From an uncultured bacterium (GTDB lineage: Bacteria > UBP6 > UBA1177): a stretch of DNA of 32,580 nt. A program made the translations under genes and the position numbers. Positions 7,578 through 14,079 of the stretch are shown piece by piece. Where the stretch lies: the NCBI GenBank assembly GCA_905235605.1, contig CAJOMF010000020.1, positions 1 through 32,580 on the forward strand, in the 5' to 3' direction. Numbering within the stretch: the stretch's first letter is position 1; each line of letters opens with the position of its first letter. The notes below the pieces were generated by a model that was not told the origin of the DNA, searched no databases, and was given only the letters and a program-made list of their open reading frames with translations.

Positions 7578-8786
7578 ATGAAAATTTTTGTTCTCAACTG
7601 CGGAAGTTCTTCAATCAAGTACCAGCTTTTCGACATGACTGACGAGACGGTCATCGCGAAAGGTCTTGCCGAGAAAATCGGAAATCCGGAAGGTCACATC
7701 GAACTTAAGATCACGAACCCGAAAAACAAGATCGAAGTCAATCTTCCTCTTGCTGACCATTCGGTCGCTCTGAACAAAATCATGGATATGATGACCGAAA
7801 ACGGCGTTATCAAAGACAAATCCGAGATCACGGCGATCGCTCACAGACTCGTTCATGCAGGCGAATACTACCACGGCAGCGTTGAAGTTACGGACGATGT
7901 AGTTTTCAGGATCCAGGAATGCAACGACCTCGCACCGCTTCACATTCCGGCTAACATCATCGGTATCAGAACCTGTCAGAAACTTTTCCCTGACACCTTC
8001 ATGTCGGGAACTTTCGACACCGCTTTCCATCACACGATGCCGGATTACGCTTACATGTATCCGATCGACTACAAATATTACGAAAAATACAGAGTCCGCA
8101 GATACGGATTCCACGGATCGAGCCACTTCTTCGTTTCGAACAGAGCCGCTGAAATGCTCGGCAAAGACATCAAAGACCTCAAGATCGTTACATGCCACCT
8201 CGGCAACGGCTGCTCGATGGCTGCAGTAGACGGCGGAAAATCGATCGACACCACGATGGGTATGACTCCGCTTGAAGGCGTAATGATGGGAACCCGTTCG
8301 GGCGATGTTGACCCGGGCGTTATCTTCTTCCTTGCAGACAAAGAGGGCGGACATCAGGCAGTTAATAAAATGTTCAACAAAAACAGCGGCTTGTTCGGCG
8401 TAAGCGGGATTTCCAACGATATGCGCGATATCCGCAAGGCTCGTGACGAGGGCAACAAACGTGCTGCTCTTGCACTTGCAATGTTCACCTACAGGATCAA
8501 GAAGTACATCGCTTCCTACGCTGCAGCTATGGGCGGAGTCGATGTAGTCATCTTCACCGGCGGAATAGGCGAGAACGTAGGCGAGATCCGCGAAAGATCG
8601 GTCGAAGGCCTTGAATTCATGGGCATCAAGATGAATAAAGAGCTCAACAACACGATCTGCGGAAGCGAAGCTGTTGTCAGCACCGACGACTCCAAGGTCA
8701 AAGTCATGGTCATTCCGACAAACGAAGAGCTCGTTCTTGCAAGGGATTCCAAGAAACTTTACGAAGAAAAGTTCGGCAAGAAATAA
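7578..8786 (+). CDS. ackA: Acetate kinase
   Basis: This 402-residue enzyme interconverts acetyl phosphate + ADP and acetate + ATP, giving substrate-level ATP in fermentation. It starts with the family signature VLNCGSSSIKYQLF (Asn7, Ser10/12 region). It continues with AHRLVHAGE, GTFDTAFHHTMP (catalytic Asp), RRYGFHGSSH, HLGNGCSMAAV, TRSGDVDPG and the ATP-binding FTGGIGENVGEIRE. Length and motif order are complete. Codon use is even and C-rich at third positions compared with the accessory genes, suggesting high expression. Phosphotransacetylase is not adjacent, so the partner must lie elsewhere. AGGAGG just before the ATG and its own promoter make it a single-gene unit; no strong terminator is visible downstream. 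Confidence 0.97.
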   Translation: MKIFVLNCGSSSIKYQLFDMTDETVIAKGLAEKIGNPEGHIELKITNPKNKIEVNLPLADHSVALNKIMDMMTENGVIKDKSEITAIAHRLVHAGEYYHGSVEVTDDVVFRIQECNDLAPLHIPANIIGIRTCQKLFPDTFMSGTFDTAFHHTMPDYAYMYPIDYKYYEKYRVRRYGFHGSSHFFVSNRAAEMLGKDIKDLKIVTCHLGNGCSMAAVDGGKSIDTTMGMTPLEGVMMGTRSGDVDPGVIFFLADKEGGHQAVNKMFNKNSGLFGVSGISNDMRDIRKARDEGNKRAALALAMFTYRIKKYIASYAAAMGGVDVVIFTGGIGENVGEIRERSVEGLEFMGIKMNKELNNTICGSEAVVSTDDSKVKVMVIPTNEELVLARDSKKLYEEKFGKK

Positions 8787-8884
8787 CTCCTTGACTGATA
8801 TTTTCCGATTATTTTCTCTATGTCAATTTTCTGAAATCGTTTTTTCGGCGACTTTTTAATTTCTCGTTCCGTTTATTTTTAGTG

Positions 8885-8912
8885 TTGACAGCAATTCGGT
8901 TTCTTGTACAAT
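8885..8912 (+). promoter_or_regulatory. Promoter of the 8945-11136 operon
   Basis: TTGACA at 8885-8890 and TACAAT at 8907-8912 are separated by 16 nt, followed by ATTCCGTTATTTTGG and then AGAGG before the ATG at 8945. The near-consensus hexamers make this one of the clearest promoters in the window. Confidence 0.8.
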
Positions 8913-8944
8913 ATTCCGTTATTTTGGAAAAAGAGGTGTTTTCA

Positions 8945-9502
8945 ATGAGTAAAAGTAAAATAATTATTATTTTAACGGTAATAGTTTTTATTGGTATTAT
9001 TGTCTTTTTAATAAGAAAAACACCTGATGACAAAATTTTTGAATCAAAAAAGGAAAACAATATCAAGGCAGAACAGATAGAAAAGGAAAAACAAATTTCC
9101 GGTATAAAAAAAGCTTTGAAAAGATCATTAAAACCTCTTGATTCCGAGAAAATTTTCAATGATCAGACAGGTTTGGAACCGCTTCCTTTTGATGAAGTTG
9201 AAAAACTTGAAGGGGAGGCTTTGCAAAAAAGATATGAAGAATTGGATGTTAAACTTGATTTTGCGATTAATAAAAACCCCGATTTGCCGCCAATTCCAGA
9301 ATGGTATACCAGAGAACGAGATTATGTTGAGAATAAGTTTTTTGCCACGGTAGGAAAAAGCAGATATAAAACCGAGCTTACTGAAGAACAGAAACAAAGA
9401 CAAGAGAAATACTTTGATTATCTTGAAGAAATTAAAAAATCGGGGCACGAAATAAGTGACGAGGAACAGGCAAAAACAAAAGAACAAATTTTGGGAGAGT
9501 AA
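8945..9502 (+). CDS. Single-pass membrane protein of unknown function
   Basis: The start is ATG 8945 with AGAGG about 8 nt upstream; the longer frame back to 8882 crosses the promoter. The product is 185 residues. Residues 5-23 (KIIIILTVIVFIGIIVFLI) form one membrane helix followed by Arg-Lys, so the remainder probably lies outside the cytoplasm. That remainder is highly charged and helical, rich in Lys and Glu, with possible coiled coil at about 38-65 and again at 130-185. A Pro/Trp-containing patch (DLPPIPEWYTRERDY) sits near residue 120. I recognise no family. It is the first gene of an A/T-rich operon with the two genes downstream; only 3 nt separate its stop from the next ATG. Confidence 0.7.
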   Translation: MSKSKIIIILTVIVFIGIIVFLIRKTPDDKIFESKKENNIKAEQIEKEKQISGIKKALKRSLKPLDSEKIFNDQTGLEPLPFDEVEKLEGEALQKRYEELDVKLDFAINKNPDLPPIPEWYTRERDYVENKFFATVGKSRYKTELTEEQKQRQEKYFDYLEEIKKSGHEISDEEQAKTKEQILGE

Positions 9503-9505
9503 GCC

Positions 9506-10132
9506 ATGAAAAAACTTCTGATTTTATGTGCATTTTTCATGCCGTTTTTTGTATCGGCGGCAAACACTCCAGTAGTCGAGGATTTTCCTAATTCCAGCAG
9601 AATTTACAGAAGACAGTTTAGTTTGACACTTAACCCAAGTAATACCGACTGTTAAGAGGGACTTGTCTGTGAAACCGGAATTTGTCGTTCCCCAAAACAA
9701 TCCTGTAGAGATGCAGGCAGTGGTGCCCAGCCAACATGCGATTGCACATTCGATGAATGGGCTATTCTAGATCTGACTTCCGGTGGAAATATGGTAAGAT
9801 CAGCTTTTACATCAGCCGGAATTATTTCAGCAAATGGATCTCCAAATGATCCATTCTTTGGTTTGGAAGGATATGTGGTTGCTCTGAATTTGGAAGATTT
9901 GATGACTTCCGGAGAGAAATATACAAAACTAAATAAATTAAATATGACAGAAAAAGAGAAAGAGCTTTCGGTAGATGAAAAGTTCTACACAAAAGAAAAT
10001 CGGAAAATCTATAATGATGCTTACAAGGATTATTTTAGGAAAAAAGGCTACAAAGAAAACGAAGATTTTTTTGTTACAGATGATAAAGTTTTCTTGATAA
10101 ACGATGAAAAACAAATGGAGAATTTACAATGA
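9506..10132 (+). pseudogene. Secreted Cys-rich protein interrupted by one in-frame TAA
   Basis: ATG 9506 opens a frame with a signal peptide (MKKLLILCAFFMPFFVSAA) and runs 49 codons to TAA at 9653-9655. The same frame then continues with no further stop to TGA at 10130-10132, through a Cys-rich stretch (EGLVCETGICR, then QPTCDCTFDEWA) and a charged tail with ENRKIYNDAYKDYF. Read through, it is a 207-residue exported protein. The cysteine motif spans the stop (NTDC before it, EGLVC after it), which argues that both halves belong together. The middle gene of the operon is therefore either freshly inactivated, misread in sequencing, or recoded. It is 3 nt after the membrane protein and overlaps the lipoprotein as ATGA. 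No known family was recognised. Confidence 0.65.
9791..10132 (+). CDS. Downstream open part of the interrupted secreted protein
   Basis: This 113-residue frame is what remains if translation restarts at the first ATG after the TAA at 9653. It lacks a signal peptide and has no convincing ribosome site (the upstream bases are CCGGTGGAAAT). It is best regarded as the C-terminal portion of the 9506-10132 reading frame and not as a separate gene. The sequence is soluble and charged, with NMTEKEKELSVDEKFY and KENEDFFVTDDKVF. Its stop overlaps the next start. Confidence 0.3.
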   Translation: MVRSAFTSAGIISANGSPNDPFFGLEGYVVALNLEDLMTSGEKYTKLNKLNMTEKEKELSVDEKFYTKENRKIYNDAYKDYFRKKGYKENEDFFVTDDKVFLINDEKQMENLQ

Positions 10133-11136
10133 TGAAGTATTTTAAGTCTTTTATTTTTGTGTTTGCTGTTTTTGCTTTTATCAGTTGCGGAAACAACAGT
10201 AAAGAAGGAACAAATGAAACAAAAATAAACCCATCGGATACCGTTTCAGAAAAAGAAAAAAATCAGGATTTAGCTGACAATGAAGAAGAAATTTACGATA
10301 ATGAACAAAAAGATTCGGATAACGACAGCAAAACAGAAATCAAAGAAGGTTGCATAAGTTTTTCAGGCAATTATTACGGGCTCGGCGGAGAAGGATGCAG
10401 TTATACGGTAAACGGCGGAGAGCAACACAGAGAGCCATCTCTTTCTCACGAATGCAAACCGGATTGCGGCGATTATGATTATGTCGGCAACTGTTATGTC
10501 AGTTTCAAAGTTAAGGAGATTGATCAGGCGTCGGACAGTGTCATGATCAAAGGAAGTTGTCTTGATAAAGATGGCAGTGAAACTGATAAAGAGGCAATTT
10601 TGAGTTATCCGAAATACAGCACTGATCCACAGATTTCGGAAACGCTCGTCGGCGTAGAAATCCGCAGTTTATCCATTTCATATCCGACCGGTCAGTTCTA
10701 TGCGCTGAAAACTAGTCGGGAAGAAGTTTTTTATATTGCCAACGAAGGACTTTGGGATTGGGAAATCGTGCAGAATTTTATACCTAATCTCAAAGCGGAA
10801 CAGAAAATCATTCCAACCTGCGAAAGTGTCTGCCTGATGTCTCCTTTTTACAATAACGGAAAGGCTTGCAACTACGAGCCGTGTGATGAAGAACCTTATT
10901 ACGATTACGTATATTTCCCGCCGATTGAATTCATTTTGGAAGATAAAGAACCTGTTCTAGTAAACATGGGTGATGTTGTTGAATCGGAAGGTTGCGAATA
11001 TTATGTTTTCTCAAGCAGGACTGTTGCGCCAGAAGATCCAGATCAGGAATTTTATTCAAATCCTGATGCTGAAATGCCTGCCGGAATAAGTAGAGAAATG
11101 CAATTCTACATTTTCAACATAAACGCTTTGAAATGA
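10129..11136 (+). CDS. Lipoprotein with acidic linker and Cys-rich domain, unknown function
   Basis: Two adjacent ATG codons (10129, 10132) precede a lipoprotein signal peptide (YFKSFIFVFAVFAFISC), with lipidated Cys at about residue 20. An acidic, Asn/Asp/Glu-rich linker runs to about residue 75. The exported domain that follows begins EGCISFSGNYYGLGGEGC. It contains about ten cysteines in all, many in pairs (KPDCGDYDYVGNC, PTCESVCLM, KACNYEPC), so several disulfides are likely. The tail has VNMGDVVESEGCEYYVF. I do not recognise the domain. The ATGA overlap with the gene before it and the shared export signals suggest a surface or periplasmic assembly made by the three genes. The A/T-rich codon use differs from the flanking ackA and pyrE, hinting at acquisition. 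Confidence 0.75.
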   Translation: MMKYFKSFIFVFAVFAFISCGNNSKEGTNETKINPSDTVSEKEKNQDLADNEEEIYDNEQKDSDNDSKTEIKEGCISFSGNYYGLGGEGCSYTVNGGEQHREPSLSHECKPDCGDYDYVGNCYVSFKVKEIDQASDSVMIKGSCLDKDGSETDKEAILSYPKYSTDPQISETLVGVEIRSLSISYPTGQFYALKTSREEVFYIANEGLWDWEIVQNFIPNLKAEQKIIPTCESVCLMSPFYNNGKACNYEPCDEEPYYDYVYFPPIEFILEDKEPVLVNMGDVVESEGCEYYVFSSRTVAPEDPDQEFYSNPDAEMPAGISREMQFYIFNINALK

Positions 11137-11140
11137 GTAA

Positions 11141-11180
11141 AGAGAAAGCAAATCCGACGGCTGTTCTATGCTGTTTCTCT
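11141..11180 (+). terminator. Hairpin after the unknown lipoprotein operon, possible weak terminator
   Basis: AGAGAAA at 11141-11147 pairs with TTTCTCT at 11174-11180, extended by GCA/TGC with a small bulge. The loop is long and there is only a short mixed A/T tail, so termination would be weak. Confidence 0.3.
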
Positions 11181-11210
11181 AAATTCTTTGATTTAAAACC
11201 CTCAGACTTC

Positions 11211-11238
11211 TTGTTTTCAATTCCATTTTCACTATAAT
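11211..11238 (+). promoter_or_regulatory. Promoter of the pyrE operon
   Basis: TTGTTT at 11211-11216 and TATAAT at 11233-11238 are 16 nt apart, followed by TCGCAAG, a T-rich stretch and GGAGG at 11259-11263. Confidence 0.65.
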
Positions 11239-11268
11239 TCGCAAGTTTAATTTTTCTTGGAGGTAAAT

Positions 11269-11307
11269 ATGAATTACAGATTGAATGTCAGAGGTCATAA
11301 TGAATAA
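11269..11307 (+). CDS. 12-residue leader ORF overlapping the pyrE start
   Basis: GGAGG at 11259-11263 lies 5 nt before ATG 11269. That ATG reads MNYRLNVRGHNE and stops at TAA 11305-11307, inside the beginning of pyrE. The strongest ribosome site of this mRNA therefore serves this tiny ORF and not pyrE. A short leader peptide that overlaps a pyrimidine gene suggests translational coupling or translation-dependent control. In E. coli, pyrE is controlled by coupling of transcription and translation upstream, although with a different layout. No attenuator hairpin is obvious between them. The ORF could also be a chance reading frame, so confidence is moderate. Confidence 0.45.
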   Translation: MNYRLNVRGHNE

Positions 11308-11974
11308 CTACAAACACGATTTCATAGATTTTATGGTCGAATGTGAAGTCCTCACTTTCGGTGATTTCGTCACCAAAAGCGGCAGAAAGACTCCGTTTTT
11401 CGTAAACACCGGCAAATACAGAACGGGTGAGCAGATTTCAAAACTCGGCGGGTTTTACGCCGAATCGATCATGGAAAACACGAAAGGGGAGTTCGACGTC
11501 CTTTTCGGGCCGGCCTACAAAGGGATTCCGCTTGCAGTTTCCACCGCTATCGCGCTTAACGCAAAATACGGCAAAAACGTCGCTTTCTGCTTCAACAGAA
11601 AAGAGGTGAAAGACCACGGCGAGGGCGGGACCCTCATCGGCCACAAACTCCAGAAAGGAGACAGAGTCCTCATAATCGAAGATGTCACCACTGCCGGGAC
11701 CAGCATCCGTGAGACGGTTCCGCTCCTCAAGGCGGCGGCGGATATCGAACTTGCGGCTCTTTCAGTCTCGGTCAACAGAATGGAGCGCGGAACGGGCGAG
11801 AAGAGCGCACTCGACGAGATCAGGGACGATTTCGGAATGAAAACTTTCTCCATCGTCACAATGGCCGAAGTCGTTGAATATCTCTACGGCAGAAAAGTCG
11901 GCGGCAAAGTCCTCATTGACGATGAAATGAAATCGAGGATCGAAGACTACTACAAAATCTACGGCGCAAAGTAA
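11300..11974 (+). CDS. pyrE: Orotate phosphoribosyltransferase
   Basis: ATG 11300 gives MNNYKHDFIDFM, the usual start of this family, with AGAGGT at 11290-11295. An in-frame ATG at 11285 would add five residues and has no better ribosome site. The 224-residue enzyme joins orotate to PRPP to make OMP in pyrimidine synthesis. It has the orotate-binding KSGRKTPFFVNTG near residue 26, FGPAYKGIPLA near 69, the flexible loop FNRKEVKDHGEGG near 98-110, and the PRPP motif VLIIEDVTTAGTS with Glu127-Asp128. The sequence is complete. A leader ORF overlaps its start, and the oxidoreductase ATG directly follows its stop. Confidence 0.95.
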   Translation: MNNYKHDFIDFMVECEVLTFGDFVTKSGRKTPFFVNTGKYRTGEQISKLGGFYAESIMENTKGEFDVLFGPAYKGIPLAVSTAIALNAKYGKNVAFCFNRKEVKDHGEGGTLIGHKLQKGDRVLIIEDVTTAGTSIRETVPLLKAAADIELAALSVSVNRMERGTGEKSALDEIRDDFGMKTFSIVTMAEVVEYLYGRKVGGKVLIDDEMKSRIEDYYKIYGAK

Positions 11975-12544
11975 ATGATCCTGTTAATCAATGCTTGTGC
12001 GAGACCTGATTCAAGAACGCTTAGTCTTGCCAAAAAAGCGGTGCAGACGATATCCGGTGATTGTGAAATCCTGAATTTGTTTGAGGAGGATCCTGCGCCT
12101 CTCAACTATGACGAGCTTTCAAAGCGTGACAGATTCATAGAAAAAGGCGATTACTCGGATAAAATGTTCCGTTTTGCCAGGCAGTTCAGTGCTGCGGACG
12201 AGATTGTCATTGCCGCTCCTTACTGGGATCTCTCTTTTCCGGCGATTTTAAAATGCTATATCGAAGCGATATGCGTGAACGGACTGACTTTTGCCTATAA
12301 TGAAGCGGGTATTCCCGAAGGTTTGTGCAAAGCAGAAAGGCTGATCTACGTCACGACAGCCGGAGGATTCATACCCGAAAACAATTACGGATACGATTAT
12401 GTGAAACGGCTTTGTACCGACCTTTTCGGAATAAAAAACTCTCTCTGCATAAAAGCTGAAGGGCTTGACATTCAAGGAGCGGACGTCAGCGGAATCATGA
12501 AGAAATCGGAAGATCAGATCGTGAAGCTGCTCCGGAAGGGTTAA
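11975..12544 (+). CDS. Flavodoxin-fold NAD(P)H-dependent oxidoreductase
   Basis: The ATG follows the pyrE TAA with no gap. The 189-residue protein starts with MILLINACARPDSRTLSLAK, a phosphate-binding loop of the flavodoxin_2/azoreductase type. It has the FMN-site block APYWDLSFPAILKCYIEAICVNGLTF, which resembles AzoR (the loop after the beta strand and the channel helix), and then VTTAGG. Such enzymes reduce quinones, azo dyes or similar acceptors with FMN and NAD(P)H in the cytoplasm. The physiological substrate cannot be read here. Co-transcription with pyrE is likely from the zero spacing, but a functional link is not obvious. Confidence 0.82.
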   Translation: MILLINACARPDSRTLSLAKKAVQTISGDCEILNLFEEDPAPLNYDELSKRDRFIEKGDYSDKMFRFARQFSAADEIVIAAPYWDLSFPAILKCYIEAICVNGLTFAYNEAGIPEGLCKAERLIYVTTAGGFIPENNYGYDYVKRLCTDLFGIKNSLCIKAEGLDIQGADVSGIMKKSEDQIVKLLRKG

Positions 12545-12561
12545 ATTGAGTATAATTAACC
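12539..12561. terminator. Hairpin between convergent genes, possible weak bidirectional terminator
   Basis: GGTTAA at 12539-12544 pairs with TTAACC at 12556-12561, and the inner AATT pairing continues past one bulged A. It sits between the oxidoreductase stop and the convergent MATE gene stop. There is no poly-U tail, so its role as a terminator is uncertain. Confidence 0.3.
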
Positions 12562-12571
12562 GCGCCAGTTT

Positions 12572-13900
12572 TCAAGCTTTTTCCATCGTGATTTTTGCTG
12601 TCGCTTGGTAGATGAAGAACGCTGTGATGCTCGTTGCCGAGATCGCGGTGAAAATGCCGGTTACATCGCCGATTTTTCCGCCTATCCAGACTGCCGGAAT
12701 GAGCATGACTATCGTACGCATGAAGTTGAGCATGGTCGAGCGGATCGGTTTCTGAAGCCCGTTGATGACATTGACGCACATTATGGAACCTCCGATTGCG
12801 GGGAAGGAAAGTCCGATGATGAGCATATAAGTCATTACATACTTCAGGACTACTGGATCTTTTGTAAACATTCCGGCTATATTCCTGCGGAAAACAAGGA
12901 AGACAAGAAGCATGAACACGCCCCAGCAGAGTGAGAAAAGTTCCGAAATTTTAAGCGCCGATTTGACACGGTTGATCTTGCCTGCGCCGAAATTCTGTCC
13001 TGTGAAGGGAAGGAGGACGCTCGAAAGCGAGAAAACTCCGACGAGAAGAAGGGAATCGATCTTGATGCCGGCACCCAGTGATGCGACTGCTTCGTCTCCG
13101 TAACCGGCGGTGATCCTTGTAACTATTGCGTTCGAGATTGGCACGAGCATGAGCGAAAGCGATGCAGGGATCCCGAGCCAGAGGACTTTTCTCCACGATT
13201 CCAGAATTGTTGAAATTTTGATTCCTGAAAAGTCGAACATCTTCATTCTGAAGTGCATGAAACTTACGACGAGAACGGCACTCGCTATTTTTGCTATCAT
13301 CGTTGCCAGGGCTGCTCCTTCGATCCCCATTCTCGGAAAAAAACCGATGCCGAATATGAAAAGCGGGTCTAAAATTATGTTGATCACGACTACTGTGAGC
13401 ATGATCAGTCCGGGCGTTTTTGTGTCTCCGGTGGCGCGGATGGCATTGTCGATGACCATGGGAACAGCTCCGACAGGCATACCGTAGCAGCAGATCCTCA
13501 TGTATCTCAGGACGAGTTCGAGCGTTTCACCTTTCGCCCCGAGTGCGCTGAAAACCGGCCTTATCGTGAGCAGCCCGGCAATCCCGAAAAAAGTTCCGAG
13601 GCAGATTATGAGGAAAAGGCTGGCAGTGGAAATGCGTGTGACTTCGTCGTGGTTTTTCTGACCGATGGCGCGTGAAATGACAGCACTTGTTCCGAGTCCT
13701 ATGCCGAAAAGGAAGTTGTTTACAAGCATGACGACAGGGAAGGTGTAGCTCATTGCGGCAAGCTCGAGCGTTCCGAGTTTCGAAACAAAGTATGTGTCGG
13801 TCAGGTTGAAGGCTGTCATCGCAATGTGACCGATGAGCATGCCCAGAGCCATGTTCAGCAGGATCTTCGGGATCGAACCTTCAGTAATATTTTTTTTCAT
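12572..13900 (-). CDS. MATE family multidrug/metabolite efflux transporter
   Basis: On the minus strand, ATG at 13900 follows a GGGTG ribosome site by 5 nt. A TTG at 13912 would add four residues and would sit on that site, so ATG is preferred. The 442-residue protein has about twelve membrane helices arranged as two similar halves. Family segments include IPKILLNMALGMLIGHIAMTAFN at the start, YFVSKLGTLELAAMSYTFPV, FGIGLGTSAVISRAIGQ, and GQNFGAGKINRVKSAL in the second half. MATE proteins export organic cations or other small molecules with Na+ or H+ gradients across the inner membrane. The substrate is not predictable. It converges with the pyrE operon and diverges from gdhA. Confidence 0.93.
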   Translation of the reverse strand: MKKNITEGSIPKILLNMALGMLIGHIAMTAFNLTDTYFVSKLGTLELAAMSYTFPVVMLVNNFLFGIGLGTSAVISRAIGQKNHDEVTRISTASLFLIICLGTFFGIAGLLTIRPVFSALGAKGETLELVLRYMRICCYGMPVGAVPMVIDNAIRATGDTKTPGLIMLTVVVINIILDPLFIFGIGFFPRMGIEGAALATMIAKIASAVLVVSFMHFRMKMFDFSGIKISTILESWRKVLWLGIPASLSLMLVPISNAIVTRITAGYGDEAVASLGAGIKIDSLLLVGVFSLSSVLLPFTGQNFGAGKINRVKSALKISELFSLCWGVFMLLVFLVFRRNIAGMFTKDPVVLKYVMTYMLIIGLSFPAIGGSIMCVNVINGLQKPIRSTMLNFMRTIVMLIPAVWIGGKIGDVTGIFTAISATSITAFFIYQATAKITMEKA

Positions 13901-13927
13901 AAAAACACCCAAAACAAAAAACCGCGG

Positions 13928-13956
13928 AAGTTAGCACGGAAAAGGGGAATGTGCAA
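13928..13956 (-). promoter_or_regulatory. Promoter of the MATE transporter
   Basis: Read on the minus strand, TTGCAC (plus 13951-13956) and TAACTT (plus 13928-13933) are 17 nt apart. They are followed by CCGCGG and T6-G, the same start pattern as ackA and tyrS. Confidence 0.5.
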
Positions 13957-13991
13957 ATTTTACGGGATAAAAAATTTTTTCTGTTTTTTAT

Positions 13992-14020
13992 TTGACTAAG
14001 TAATTTTTATTACTTATAAG
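13992..14020 (+). promoter_or_regulatory. Promoter of gdhA
   Basis: TTGACT at 13992-13997 and TATAAG at 14015-14020 are 17 nt apart. A perfect inverted repeat fills the spacer. The transcript would begin in a T-rich leader ending in GGAGG at 14070-14074. Confidence 0.6.
13997..14016. promoter_or_regulatory. Perfect palindrome in the gdhA promoter spacer, candidate operator
   Basis: TAAGTAAT at 13997-14004 and ATTACTTA at 14009-14016 are exact reverse complements around TTTT. The palindrome lies between, and touches, the -35 and -10 boxes. A dimeric repressor bound there would block RNA polymerase. The regulator is not identifiable from this window. Confidence 0.55.
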
Positions 14021-14079
14021 GCTGTGATTTATGTTCATTGGGGTTTGTTTTTTTAATCCTTTTTTTTATGGAGGTTTAT

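Noticed and set aside
7611-8354. Long minus-strand ORF (247 codons) opposite ackA
   Set aside because: It is antisense to a fully conserved acetate kinase and has no ribosome site or recognisable motif. It is a by-product of codon bias.
8882-8944. N-terminal extension of the membrane protein to 8882
   Set aside because: It overlaps the TTGACA/TACAAT promoter and lacks a ribosome site; ATG 8945 has AGAGG and begins a normal membrane anchor.
9653-9655. Selenocysteine or pyrrolysine at the internal stop
   Set aside because: The stop is TAA, whereas selenocysteine uses TGA and pyrrolysine TAG, and no SECIS-like hairpin was noticed.
12545-12571. Plus-strand promoter with TATAAT pointing into the MATE gene
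   Set aside because: TATAAT at 12551 lies in the loop of a hairpin between convergent genes, with no good -35 and no gene to drive.
14038-14079. Upstream start for glutamate dehydrogenase
   Set aside because: The extra residues are Phe-rich leader sequence, and GGAGG is positioned for ATG 14080, which gives the standard family N-terminus.
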